NCBI GenBank assembly: GCA_022340885.1
Contig: JAJDND010000179.1
Span: forward strand, 1 to 51,282
Origin: Desulfobacterales bacterium
GTDB taxonomy: Bacteria > Desulfobacterota > Desulfobacteria > Desulfobacterales > UBA11574
Direction of reading: 5' to 3'
DNA: 51,282 nucleotides
The translations under genes and the position numbers were made by a program. Under the pieces are notes generated by a model. The model was not told the origin of the DNA. It saw only the letters and a program-made list of their open reading frames with translations, and did no database searches. Each line of letters opens with the position of its first letter. Within the stretch, counting starts at the first letter, position 1. Below, in pieces: positions 43,050-51,282 of the stretch.

Positions 43050-45625
43050 GCTTTTTCTTTCGTTTTTTTATCCGGTTCAGTTTGCGAAACATGAAAAAAC
43101 ATTTGGGCCGGGCACTGACGGTGCTTCTGGGGATCGCCCTGGGCGCCGCAGTATTTACCAGTGTGCGGCTTTCCATCCATGCGGCACTCGATTCGTTCAC
43201 CCAAAGCATGGATGTCATTGCCGGCAGCGCAGACCGGGTATTGGTGCAGCCCGGGGGACGCGTTCCTGAAGAATGGGTGTCCAAGCTCCTGAAATTTTCC
43301 GCTGTCCGTGAGGTTTCGCCGGTTTTGACGACCTATGTCCGTTTGGCCGGCAAACAATCGGAACCGTTTCTATTGATCGGCATCGATCCGCTAATGGATC
43401 GGGGCTTTCACAAATGGCAAATTCTGCAACACGCAAACCAGGATGGGAAAAGCTGGCTTGAACTGATCCAAAAACCCTCTTCCCTGATCATCGGTAAGTC
43501 TCTGGCCGAGAAATACGCGTTGGGTCGCGGTGATCACGTCTTTATCGAAAGCACCCGTCAAACCGATGAATTCAACATCGTCGGAATTCTATCGCCCGGC
43601 GGTCTGGCCGCAGCAGAAGGCGGTATGATCGGTTTAACCGACATCGCGACTTTTCAAGAGTTTACCAGGCTTTACGGATGGGTGGATCGCATCGATATAA
43701 AGTTCGAACCGAACGCCGAATCCAAAGATATCGATAAGTTCCGGAAAATGCTGCCCGATAATCTCCGTTTGGGCCCGCCGTCCGCTGCAAAAGAAAGCGG
43801 ACAGGGGTTGATTCGCTCCTATCAGCTCAACCTTTCCATTCTAAGCTTCGCCTCATTGTTTGTCGGGATGTTTTTGGTGTATAGTCTGGTGGCGTTGAAC
43901 GCGGCTTCCCGCCGCCGCGAACTGGCCATATTACGGGCTGTGGGCGCATCGCCCTATCTGTTGTTCATGGTGTTTTTGGCCGAAGGTGCGTTGTTCGGTG
44001 TGCTTGGATGGTTGACGGCCCTTCCCATCAGCACGATTCTGGTCAAATATTTGCTCAAGGGGGTCAGCCGGACCATTTCTCTGCTCTTTGTTAAAGTTCA
44101 TGTGGAAACCCTTTCACTGAGTCCCTGGGAAATCCTGTTGAGTTTCGCCGTTACCGTCTTCACTTCAAGCGTTTCCGCACTCCAGCCGGCGTGGGAGGCC
44201 ATGCAGGTGCCTCCCAATGAAGCACTTGAAATATCCCGCCACGGCAGGATGCGCAAAACATCCGTCCGCAAACTGCTCATTGTCGGCGTCGGATGCCTGG
44301 TTCTGGTAGTCCCGCTGTCCCTGCTCCCGAAAATTTTGAATATGCCCCTGCCGGGGTATCTGGCCATTTTGTTATTGTTTACCGGGTTTTCGCTGCTTGC
44401 GCCCTGGGGGCTTCAACGAACGGGTCATGCCCTGTCTCCCATCCTTCATCGCTTCGCGGGAATTCCGGCTTATCTTGCAGGCCGGTATGTGCGGGACAGC
44501 GGAACTCGCACCGCGGTGTCCGTGGGCGCACTCATTACTGCGGTGGCGTTATTTGCATCCCTGGTTATCATGATCCACAGTTTTCGCAGCACCGTTGAGT
44601 TGTGGGCCGACCAGACCGTGAGCGGCGATGTGTTTGTTGCGGCGAAAATGGGACAAATCAACCAATTCCGCTATCCCATCTCCCCGGCGGTTGTGATGGG
44701 ACTGAAAGAATTCAAAAATCGAGCGGATCTTGTTCCCAGCCGGCGGTTTTATTTGCGCTACAATCGTTTCCCCTACGAGTTTGAATTGCTCTATTTGAAA
44801 AATTTCTTTCTTCATGGAGATTTTGTATGGTTAAAAGGAAATCCGGATCGGGTTCGAACCTTGCTCACCCAGGGCAAAGGAGTTGTGATTTCAGAAGTCT
44901 TTTCCAATCGAACCGGTTTGACCGTCGGCGATATATTCCGGGCCCGGATCCAATCATCGCGGGTGTCGCTTCCGGTGCTGGGCATCATCCGGGACTATCG
45001 GACCCAGGGCGGCGTTGTTTTTTACTCGCTGTCACAATTTAATACACGTTATCACGATGTTCAGTGGAGCGGGTGCCGAATCTTTATAAAAGACCGAACA
45101 CACGATCATGAAGCAGCCGTAATGTCAGTGAAAAATGACATCGTGAAACGCTGGGGGGATAAACTGGACATCGTCAGCGGAAATGACCTGCGGAAAACGA
45201 TTCTAAAAGTCTTTGATGAAACCTTTGCCATCACTACCGTTCTGCTGCTCATCGCCCTTGGCATTGCGGCTTTGGGAATTGCAACGACGCTGACGGTGTT
45301 GGTTCTGGAACGCACCAAGCAATTAAATACGCTGTATGCCGTGGGCGCGGGGTTTGGACAGATCCGATCCATGATTCTCTGGGAGGCGGCCTTTATGGCC
45401 GTTGTCGGAGAAGTTGCCGGGGTTCTTTGCGGATTTATTTTGTCTTATATCCTGGTGTATGTCATCAATCGACAATCCTTTGGTTGGACTTTTCTCTATG
45501 CCGTCGACTGGCGGGCGCTGGCGATGTCATTGCCGTTGATCATATTGGCCGCGCTGGCTGCTGCGTACCCGGCCGTTAAAATGGTGTTTCGCGAATCGCC
45601 GGCAACGCTCCTGAGAGAAAATTAA
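43037..45625 (+). CDS. FtsX-like ABC exporter permease (AttFG-like)
   Basis: An 862-residue membrane protein with two FtsX modules. The first membrane helix (about 22-43, ALTVLLGIALGAAVFTSVRL) is followed by a periplasmic region (about 45-245), helices around 255-400 with the conserved AASRRRELAILRAVGASPYLL, a central helix pair, a second periplasmic region (about 505-745) and a last module with LERTKQLNTLYAVGAGFGQIRSMI. Such proteins move lipids, lipoproteins or peptides out of the inner membrane. The ATG at 43037 gives a 13-bp overlap with the ATPase gene; the frame is open further upstream but in the ATPase coding region. Confidence 0.9.
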   Translation: MRHIGFFFRFFIRFSLRNMKKHLGRALTVLLGIALGAAVFTSVRLSIHAALDSFTQSMDVIAGSADRVLVQPGGRVPEEWVSKLLKFSAVREVSPVLTTYVRLAGKQSEPFLLIGIDPLMDRGFHKWQILQHANQDGKSWLELIQKPSSLIIGKSLAEKYALGRGDHVFIESTRQTDEFNIVGILSPGGLAAAEGGMIGLTDIATFQEFTRLYGWVDRIDIKFEPNAESKDIDKFRKMLPDNLRLGPPSAAKESGQGLIRSYQLNLSILSFASLFVGMFLVYSLVALNAASRRRELAILRAVGASPYLLFMVFLAEGALFGVLGWLTALPISTILVKYLLKGVSRTISLLFVKVHVETLSLSPWEILLSFAVTVFTSSVSALQPAWEAMQVPPNEALEISRHGRMRKTSVRKLLIVGVGCLVLVVPLSLLPKILNMPLPGYLAILLLFTGFSLLAPWGLQRTGHALSPILHRFAGIPAYLAGRYVRDSGTRTAVSVGALITAVALFASLVIMIHSFRSTVELWADQTVSGDVFVAAKMGQINQFRYPISPAVVMGLKEFKNRADLVPSRRFYLRYNRFPYEFELLYLKNFFLHGDFVWLKGNPDRVRTLLTQGKGVVISEVFSNRTGLTVGDIFRARIQSSRVSLPVLGIIRDYRTQGGVVFYSLSQFNTRYHDVQWSGCRIFIKDRTHDHEAAVMSVKNDIVKRWGDKLDIVSGNDLRKTILKVFDETFAITTVLLLIALGIAALGIATTLTVLVLERTKQLNTLYAVGAGFGQIRSMILWEAAFMAVVGEVAGVLCGFILSYILVYVINRQSFGWTFLYAVDWRALAMSLPLIILAALAAAYPAVKMVFRESPATLLREN

Positions 45626-45696
45626 AGGCAGGAAAGAGAAAATAGAATACAGAAAAGAGGAAAGGGCATAACGGGAACCGCAGAAGAACACGAGTT

Positions 45697-45780
45697 GGTC
45701 AAATCGTCGAATGGTCGATCGGTCAAATCGTAAAAAAACGATTTAAGGATTTAACGATTCAACGATTTAACCATTTAACC
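45697..45780. repeat. Inverted repeat built from 7-bp units (GGTYAAATSGTY)
   Basis: The left arm (45697-45730) is made of GGTCAAAT- and CGTCGAAT-like heptamers; the right arm (45739-45780) is its near reverse complement with one extra heptamer. The arms differ mainly by C/T changes that keep G-U pairs in RNA. It can form a long hairpin between the permease and the lipocalin-like gene. A similar design occurs at 5418-5500. Confidence 0.7.
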
Positions 45781-45787
45781 AAATCTG

Positions 45788-46930
45788 ATGAACATGATGT
45801 GTTACACTAAAAAATCAATATTTTTCTTTTTGTGCATATTTACCTTTACCCATGCATGGGGTTTTGCCGAGGATTCCAAGGGATACCTTTCCGTCACCGG
45901 TCCGTGCCATCTCGAGTTTCCCAAAGATCACGGATCCCATCCGGGATATCGGACGGAATGGTGGTATTTTACCGGCAATTTGCAGTCTTCGGCCGGAAAC
46001 CGCTATGGATTTCAGCTCACTTTTTTTCGCCGGCGAATCAATCCCATAGGTTCTGAGAAGAAATGGCCGAAGCCGGCGTCTGCTTGGCGCACCAGCCAGA
46101 TTTATCTGGCCCATGCCGCCCTGTCGGATCTCAACGGGAAACGCCATTATTATGATCAATGCATGGGAAGGGGAGGGCTGGGGATCGCCGGTGTATCCCG
46201 GGATCATGATTCGGCACGCATTTTTGTTGAAAAATGGTCCGCCCGAATCAGCCCCAAAGCCATTCGCCTGAAAGCCGTTGCTGAAAAATTCTCTTTTCAT
46301 CTTGATTTAACGCCTCTTAAACCGCTGGCGGTTCATGGAAACAAAGGGTACAGCCGAAAAGGGTCCACTCCCGAAAGGGCCAGCTGCTATTATTCTTTGA
46401 CACGGCTCGAGACCAACGGACAGGTAATGCTTGCCGGGAAAACATTTGCCGTCAAGGGACTGTCCTGGATGGATCATGAATTCAGCACCTCCCCGCTGGA
46501 GCCCGGGATCATCGGATGGGACTGGTTCGGCCTACAGCTTTCCGACAACACGGAAATCATGATCTATCTTTTGCGGCAAAAAGACGGCCGGTGGCACCCT
46601 GCTTCCAGCGGGACATATGTCCGTTCCGATGGAACAACGAGACATTTATCCGTTCATGATATTGAATCGATGGTGTTGGATACCTGGAAAAGCCCGAATT
46701 CCGGGGCGGTTTATCCGGCCCGCTGGCGGATCAGGATTTTGTCGCCGGCCATGGACCTCTATGTTTCGTCCAACCTGGCGGACCAGGAAATGAGAACCCG
46801 GGAAAGTACCGGAGTGAACTACTGGGAAGGGAGCGTGTCCGTTCGGGGGAATAAAAATGGCCGCCGGGTGGACGGGCAGGGTTACATGGAACTGACAGGG
46901 TATGCCAAGCCTTTTGAAGCGCCTTTGTGA
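45788..46930 (+). CDS. Secreted lipocalin-like (CrtC/AttH-type) protein
   Basis: A 380-residue exported protein. The signal peptide KKSIFFFLCIFTFTHAWGFAED has a likely cut after the AWGFA. The mature part shows EWWYFTGNLQS near the start and MDHEFSTSPLEPGIIGWDWFGLQLSD in the middle, signatures of the CrtC N-terminal lipocalin-like domain shared by hydroxyneurosporene hydratases and by AttH. No carotenoid genes are near, and the ABC ATPase and FtsX permease just upstream form the set seen with AttH, so an envelope role is likely, not carotenoid synthesis. The ATG at 45788 or the one at 45794 may be used. Confidence 0.85.
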   Translation: MNMMCYTKKSIFFFLCIFTFTHAWGFAEDSKGYLSVTGPCHLEFPKDHGSHPGYRTEWWYFTGNLQSSAGNRYGFQLTFFRRRINPIGSEKKWPKPASAWRTSQIYLAHAALSDLNGKRHYYDQCMGRGGLGIAGVSRDHDSARIFVEKWSARISPKAIRLKAVAEKFSFHLDLTPLKPLAVHGNKGYSRKGSTPERASCYYSLTRLETNGQVMLAGKTFAVKGLSWMDHEFSTSPLEPGIIGWDWFGLQLSDNTEIMIYLLRQKDGRWHPASSGTYVRSDGTTRHLSVHDIESMVLDTWKSPNSGAVYPARWRIRILSPAMDLYVSSNLADQEMRTRESTGVNYWEGSVSVRGNKNGRRVDGQGYMELTGYAKPFEAPL

Positions 46931-46941
46931 AAATTGTAATG

Positions 46942-46970
46942 TTGACAAACGTGATGTAGTCTTTTAATTT
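46942..46970 (+). promoter_or_regulatory. Sigma70-type promoter for cydAB
   Basis: TTGACA at 46942-46947 and TAATTT at 46965-46970 are separated by 17 bp, starting 12 bases after the lipocalin-like gene. The resulting leader before cydA is about 180 bases. No FNR- or ArcA-like site was recognised. Confidence 0.55.
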
Positions 46971-47155
46971 TAAATTATCGGGTCCTTTTCCGCAATACGG
47001 GATCTTCGATAGGCCATGCCTTTAAATAATCCAAATTTCAGTATCCCAATCATGCGCCTTAGGATGTAAATCACACCCCTTGAGGGATAATCAAAGACAA
47101 GTTTCCTGGCCTCTGAGTTTTTGCTAATATCAAAGTTAATAATGAGGTTGCCGTC

Positions 47156-48559
47156 ATGATAGCAACATTTGATCCTGTTTTGTTGGCTCGCATACAGTTT
47201 GCGTTTACCGTGTCGTTTCATATTATCTTTCCGTCCTTTACCATCGGCCTGGCAAGCTGGCTGGTGGTACTGGAGTGGCGATGGTTAAGTACCCACAATC
47301 CGGTCTATGAAGAGGTCTACCGCATGTGGGTCAAAATATTTGCCGTCACATTCGGCATGGGCGTGGTGTCCGGCGTGGTGATGTCTTTTCAGTTCGGCAC
47401 CAACTGGTCGGTCTTTGCCGATCGGGCCGGTAATGTTTTGGGACCGCTTTTGGGCTACGAAGTGCTCACCGCTTTTTTTCTGGAAGCCTCGTTTTTGGGG
47501 GTGATGCTCTTCGGCTGGAATCGCGTGGGGCCGAAAATGCATTTTGCCGCGACCCTCATCGTTGCCGTGGGGACCCTGGCTTCGGCGTTTTGGATTCTTT
47601 CGGCCAACAGCTGGATGCAGACGCCCCAGGGATTTCGGGCGGGAAGCGACGGCCTTTTGTATCCCACCAACTGGATTAAGGTCATTTTCAATCCGTCTTT
47701 TCCGTATCGTTTTTTTCACATGGTCACTGCATCCTACTTGACTACGGCTTTTGTCGTCGGCGGGATCGCCGCGTATTATCTCCGTCATAATCGACATGTC
47801 AAACACGCCAGAGTCATGCTGGGAATGGCGATGATTATGGCGATTTTCGTCACCCCCTTTCAGGCAGTGCTGGGCGATATGCACGGCCTGAATACCTTGA
47901 AGCATCAGCCGGCCAAAATAGCGGCCATTGAAGGTATCTGGAATACGGAAAAGGGCGCCGCATTGAGACTCTTCGGATGGCCGGATCAGGCGGAAGAAAA
48001 AACCAAATACGCCCTTGAAATTCCCAAATTGTCGAGTCTGATTTTAACGCACAGCCTCAACGGCGAGGTCAAGGGCTTAAAAGAATGGCCAAAAGATGAT
48101 CGCCCGCCCGCAGTCTGGGTATTCTGGGCATTTCGGATTATGGTCGGCCTCGGCATATTGATGATTTTTACAGGGGTGACCGCGGCCGTTCTGTTTTTTC
48201 GCAAACAACTTTTCAACACGTCATGGTTTCAACGCTGGTGTATGGCCATGACACCGGCGGGATTCGCTGCTGTGCTGGCCGGCTGGTTTGTAACGGAAAT
48301 CGGCCGGCAGCCATATGTCGTCTATGGCGCTGTTCGTACGAGCAAAGCCGTGTCGCCGGTTATCGGATCCCAGTTGACCATGTCTCTTTTAGCGTTCATC
48401 TTCACATATGTTTTTATCTTTGGTGCGGGTAGTTATTACATCGTCAGGCTGATCGGAAAGGGCCCGGGCGATTCGGAAAAAGCATACGGTGCACATGGCG
48501 TGAAAGAACCGCCGCTTTTTACGGATTCGGCTTCCGAAAAAGGAGGAAAGCATGTTTAA
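47156..48559 (+). CDS. cydA: Cytochrome bd oxidase subunit I
   Basis: A 467-residue inner-membrane subunit with nine or so helices. The start LARIQFAFTVSFHIIFPSFTIGLASWL holds the heme-ligand histidine (H22), and GRQPYVVYGAVRTSKAVSP is the C-terminal family signature. The loop between helices VI and VII is short, so it belongs to the short Q-loop form. It oxidises quinol and reduces oxygen to water; in an anaerobe this serves oxygen defence and microaerobic respiration. It overlaps cydB by 8 bp. GAGG lies 9 bases before the ATG. Confidence 0.95.
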   Translation: MIATFDPVLLARIQFAFTVSFHIIFPSFTIGLASWLVVLEWRWLSTHNPVYEEVYRMWVKIFAVTFGMGVVSGVVMSFQFGTNWSVFADRAGNVLGPLLGYEVLTAFFLEASFLGVMLFGWNRVGPKMHFAATLIVAVGTLASAFWILSANSWMQTPQGFRAGSDGLLYPTNWIKVIFNPSFPYRFFHMVTASYLTTAFVVGGIAAYYLRHNRHVKHARVMLGMAMIMAIFVTPFQAVLGDMHGLNTLKHQPAKIAAIEGIWNTEKGAALRLFGWPDQAEEKTKYALEIPKLSSLILTHSLNGEVKGLKEWPKDDRPPAVWVFWAFRIMVGLGILMIFTGVTAAVLFFRKQLFNTSWFQRWCMAMTPAGFAAVLAGWFVTEIGRQPYVVYGAVRTSKAVSPVIGSQLTMSLLAFIFTYVFIFGAGSYYIVRLIGKGPGDSEKAYGAHGVKEPPLFTDSASEKGGKHV

Positions 48560-49571
48560 TTTGGGTGAGCTCCTGGATTTGCCGCTGATATGGTACGGTC
48601 TCATCGCTACGGCCATTTTTTTGTATGTCCTCCTGGACGGATTCGATCTGGGTGTGGGCATTTTGTTTCCTTTTGCACCTTCGGACAGTTGCCGGGATCG
48701 CATGATGAACTCCGTTGCCCCTTTCTGGGACGGCAATGAAACATGGTTGGTTCTGGGTGGCGGCGGGCTGTTTGCTGCTTTCCCTTTAGCGTACGCAATC
48801 ATAATGCCGGCGCTCTACATGCCGATCATACTGATGCTGCTCGGGTTGATCTTTAGAGGCGTGGCGTTCGAGTTCCGATTCAAAGCTACCGGTAGATCTC
48901 GAAGATTCTGGGATTATTCTTTCCATTTCGGATCCCTTGTGGCAACGTTCATGCAGGGTATGGTCCTGGGGGCATTTGTCCAGGGGATAAAGGTTCAGGG
49001 ACGCAGTTTTGCCGGCGGCGCCTTTGACTGGCTCGATGCCTACACTGTGATGGTGGGTATGGCGCTGGTGTTCGGCTATGCATTGCTGGGCGCCACTTGG
49101 GTGATCATGAAAACGGATGGCATCACCCAGGATTGGGCGCGAAAATGCGCCCAATATGTGCTGGGTTATGTGGCCATATTCATCGGGATCGTCAGCATCA
49201 GCATGCCCGTGATGAATGCCGATGTCAAAAGACTCTGGTTCAGCATCCCGAATATTTTTTATCTCTTGCCGATCCCCCTGGCCACCCTCGTGATGTTTGT
49301 GCTGAACTGGCGGAACCTTCACAAAGGAGACGAATATTCGCCATTTTTCTTGAGCATGGGTATATTTCTGACCGGTTATCTGGGACTGGGAATCAGTGTA
49401 TTTCCCTGGCTGGTTCCGTTTGCCGTATCTTTTCGTCAGGCTGCGGCCGCGCCGGAATCCCAGTCACTGCTTTTGGTCGGCACCGTCGTATTGCTTCCCG
49501 TGATTCTCGGTTATGTGGCATACTGTTATTATATTTTCAGAGGAAAAACATCCGACGAAGCCCACTACTAA
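48552..49571 (+). CDS. cydB: Cytochrome bd oxidase subunit II
   Basis: A 339-residue inner-membrane subunit with eight to nine helices. YVLLDGFDLGVGILFPFAP, MMNSVAPFWDGNETWLVLGGGGLFAAFPLAYA and RGVAFEFRFKA are the CydB signatures. It pairs with CydA. GGAGG just before ATG 48552 lies inside the cydA end. No hydrophobic CydX-like small gene follows; the short frame after cydB is basic. A weak GCGG-TTCG-CCGC stem with T's lies at 49590-49608 and may end the transcript. Confidence 0.94.
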   Translation: MFNLGELLDLPLIWYGLIATAIFLYVLLDGFDLGVGILFPFAPSDSCRDRMMNSVAPFWDGNETWLVLGGGGLFAAFPLAYAIIMPALYMPIILMLLGLIFRGVAFEFRFKATGRSRRFWDYSFHFGSLVATFMQGMVLGAFVQGIKVQGRSFAGGAFDWLDAYTVMVGMALVFGYALLGATWVIMKTDGITQDWARKCAQYVLGYVAIFIGIVSISMPVMNADVKRLWFSIPNIFYLLPIPLATLVMFVLNWRNLHKGDEYSPFFLSMGIFLTGYLGLGISVFPWLVPFAVSFRQAAAAPESQSLLLVGTVVLLPVILGYVAYCYYIFRGKTSDEAHY

Positions 49572-49631
49572 GCCGAAAGAGCAATGATGGCGGTTCGCCG
49601 CGCTTTTGTTCAGAAGAAAAGGAGAACATAG

Positions 49632-50195
49632 ATGGCTGTTATCACGATCAGCAGAGAAACTGCTGCAGGCGGCAGGGAACTTGGACGGTTGCTTGCAAAA
49701 AGACTTAACTACCGGTACATTGACAAATCCCTTTTCCAAGATATTGCTAACGATCTGAATGTCTCGGAAAAAACACTGGTATCTTTTGAAGAGAGAAGAA
49801 GATATGAGGGATATGATCAAAGCTCAGTGTGTGAAGAAGAATATAAGAAAAGCCTGGGATCTATTCTCTTGGGGGCCGCCGGGGAAGATAATGTTGTCAT
49901 TATTGGACGAGCTGCATACTTTTTCCTGAAAGGCGAGAAAAATTGCTATCATATTCGATTGGTAGCCACAATGGATTGGAAAAAAGAATATGCTATGAAA
50001 AACTATAACGTAAGTCCCGATCGCGTCCAAGAGTTTATCGAAAAAGGAGATGATACTCGGAAATGGTTCCGCAGATCAATTTGCGGGATGGGATTTGACG
50101 ACGCGCATTGGTTTCATTTGACGCTGAACATGAGCCGAATTCCCATTGAACAAGCAGCTGAGCTGATCATGTCAGCATCAAATCTTTCCGGTTAG
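49632..50195 (+). CDS. Cytidylate-kinase-like family protein
   Basis: A 187-residue P-loop protein. The start MAVITISRETAAGGRELGRLLAKRLNYRYIDKSLFQDIA is the degenerate nucleotide-binding loop of the cytidylate kinase-like family (AAA_26), followed by VVIIGRAAYFFL and FHLTLNMSRIPIEQAAELI. True cytidylate kinase is about 220 residues with a GPSGSGKS loop, so this is a related protein of unknown substrate. AAGGAG precedes the ATG. It converges with a paralogue on the other strand, the stops overlapping by 4 bp. Confidence 0.8.
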   Translation: MAVITISRETAAGGRELGRLLAKRLNYRYIDKSLFQDIANDLNVSEKTLVSFEERRRYEGYDQSSVCEEEYKKSLGSILLGAAGEDNVVIIGRAAYFFLKGEKNCYHIRLVATMDWKKEYAMKNYNVSPDRVQEFIEKGDDTRKWFRRSICGMGFDDAHWFHLTLNMSRIPIEQAAELIMSASNLSG

Positions 50196-50809
50196 CCGTT
50201 TATCAGCTTGATTACTAGTTCTTGAGCTTTATCCATGCTCAGCAAACCCATATTTATGACAAGATCGTACAACGTTGGATCATCATAGTCTTTTCTGCGA
50301 AAATAACTAAAAAGGTTGACCCGCCGCTTATCCATTCTTTTTATCATCTGTGCGGCTCGAGTACTCGAAGCACGATAATGTTCCTCAATGAATTTTGTCC
50401 GGTCTTCTTTATTCGCGATAAGGAGCAAGTGATAGGTATTTTCAAGATTCTGTAAAATATACTGCCCCCCTCTGCCGACGATAACCGCATTTCCATCTTT
50501 GGCAATTTTGGGAATGATGAGGTTGAGCAACTCAACATATTTAAATCCGTCGATATATCTTTCTTTGTCGTCTAAAGGAAGTTCCATCAGGCTCGTTCCA
50601 AAGGGATTCAATTTGGAGATAAATTTTTTGAATCTATCGACCGGTTCCGATTCAATGGTTTTTCTCCCATCGGAAGAGATATATATCTCCACTACAGCCC
50701 TTTCGATAATATCTTCATCCGCATAATAATATCCCAAAGTATCGGCAATGCGTCTGCCGAATGTTTTGCCTCCGGCACCAAATTGGCGGGATATGGTAAT
50801 AACAGCCAT
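50192..50809 (-). CDS. Cytidylate-kinase-like family protein (paralogue)
   Basis: A 205-residue member of the same family: MAVITISRQFGAGGKTFGRRIADTLGYYYADEDIIERA, NAVIVGRGGQYIL and TLYDLVINMGLLSMDKAQELV. It keeps a lysine and threonine (GGKTF) where its convergent partner has GGREL, so it may be the active copy. A longer middle region (about 45-90) is absent from the partner. Substrate unknown. Confidence 0.8.
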   Translation of the reverse strand: MAVITISRQFGAGGKTFGRRIADTLGYYYADEDIIERAVVEIYISSDGRKTIESEPVDRFKKFISKLNPFGTSLMELPLDDKERYIDGFKYVELLNLIIPKIAKDGNAVIVGRGGQYILQNLENTYHLLLIANKEDRTKFIEEHYRASSTRAAQMIKRMDKRRVNLFSYFRRKDYDDPTLYDLVINMGLLSMDKAQELVIKLING

Positions 50810-50948
50810 GGTGATTTCCTTTCAAATGTTTTAATAACTCTTTTATTTAAGTTACTTGTCAACTCCGAATAAGGAAATTTTCGTAACCTGCATTCTTATA
50901 TCACATATGGCAATAAATGCCAGAATTTTTTAGAAGTGGTTACCAAAC

Positions 50949-51230
50949 CTACTCTATGTGCCGGAGCAGGCTCAAAATTTTCCGGTTGGCACGGCAGCTT
51001 CCGCCGAAACGATTGGCGCCGTCGGTCCTGATCCTTTCGGTGTGCGTCTTCACATAAGATTGTAGATCGGACATGGATCGAACATGGTAATGGATGGACC
51101 GGTGTACCGTTTGCAGGTCAATGTTGCTTGACAGTGTGAAACAATCGATGCTTTCAAAACCTTCAAATCCCGGCATTTCCTGAATGTGCGATTCCAGCCA
51201 CTCAGTATATTCCTTTAATATCAGCTCCAT
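50949..51230 (-). CDS. DUF4286-like small protein
   Basis: A 93-residue soluble protein. The pattern YTEWLESHIQEMPGFEGFESIDCFTLS, then HRSIHYHVRSMSDLQSYVKTHTERIRTDGANRFGGSCRANRKIL, resembles DUF4286 proteins, which have a ferredoxin-like dimeric barrel fold and unknown role. Its ATG overlaps the end of an upstream gene by 8 bp. Confidence 0.65.
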   Translation of the reverse strand: MELILKEYTEWLESHIQEMPGFEGFESIDCFTLSSNIDLQTVHRSIHYHVRSMSDLQSYVKTHTERIRTDGANRFGGSCRANRKILSLLRHIE

Positions 51231-51282
51231 ATCTTTCCCAGTTCATCAAGACCGGCGTTCGCTAAATCCTCCGGAGACATTG
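51221..51282 (-). CDS. 3' end of an upstream gene (partial)
   Basis: A frame open to the right edge ends at TGA (51223-51221) with the residues SPEDLANAGLDELGKIWS. It overlaps the start of the DUF4286-like gene in the usual manner of coupled genes. Too little is visible to name it; an ATG at 51280 also falls within the frame. Confidence 0.4.
   Translation of the reverse strand, partial: MSPEDLANAGLDELGKIWS

Noticed and set aside
46970-47221. 83-codon frame on the minus strand across the cydA start
   Set aside because: It covers the cydA promoter and first codons, has no ribosome site and no recognisable family, though its C-terminal part is basic and protein-like.
49572-49631. CydX-type small gene after cydB
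   Set aside because: The only short frame there is a basic 15-residue peptide without a membrane helix.
1-51282. CRISPR array, prophage or intact insertion sequence
   Set aside because: No regular spacer-repeat series, no cas, integrase, transposase or phage structural genes were found.

Overview
Most of the window (about 1,200 to 51,282) looks like one chromosome segment of an anaerobic Desulfobacterota (former Deltaproteobacteria) bacterium, probably a Desulfobacteraceae-like sulfate reducer. The reasons are the pairing of hemB with an AhbC-type radical SAM protein of the siroheme-dependent heme route, a long PPi-dependent phosphofructokinase, HPr and enzyme I with no sugar permease nearby, a Liv-type ABC transporter interleaved with acyl-CoA ligases, and cytochrome bd. 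No dsr or apr genes are present, so the lineage is an inference. The first 1.1 kb (end of a polar amino-acid ABC permease plus its ATPase) is much richer in G+C and reads like another proteobacterium, which suggests a contig chimera or a recent transfer.

Layout: 1-1135, foreign-looking amino-acid ABC genes. 1566-4286 (+), PPi-phosphofructokinase and a CBS-CBS-ACT sensor protein. 11502-4390 (-), ptsH, ptsI, smpB, a ClpX-like AAA+ ATPase, ahbC and hemB, several with ATGA overlaps. A decayed gene (11748-12009), then a LOG-family hydrolase (+). 12871-22465 (+), a Liv transporter (livG, acyl-CoA ligase, livH, livM, binding protein, livF) followed by a LEA14-like lipoprotein and a second acyl-CoA ligase-like protein with an altered P-loop; the set suggests uptake and CoA activation of a carboxylic acid. 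22566-25985, a LamG-VanZ membrane protein, a DUF1285-like protein, a membrane-anchored J-domain protein and an MFS carrier. 34056-26066 (-), a housekeeping operon: phoH, HD phosphohydrolase, ybeY, pdxJ, nnr, tsaE, lysC and a 31-residue membrane peptide. 34339-42212, cvpA, mazG, then a dispersed Pho system: phoB, antisense yihY, phoR, a hypothetical, and a small membrane protein with arsC and phoU. 42336-46930 (+), an AttEFGH-like export cassette (ATPase, FtsX permease, secreted lipocalin-like protein). 47156-49571, cydAB. 49632-51282, two convergent cytidylate-kinase-like genes, a DUF4286-like gene and the end of one more gene.

The strongest regulatory signal is a run of five consecutive 11-bp Pho-box-like units (40763-40817) ahead of the small membrane protein, arsC and phoU. 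A two-unit version precedes phoB, and a weaker three-unit version lies between yihY and phoR. Together they suggest a phosphate regulon that includes arsenate reductase. Several intergenic regions carry long imperfect inverted repeats built from 7-8 bp tandem units. I saw no tRNA, rRNA, CRISPR array, intact insertion sequence or riboswitch.
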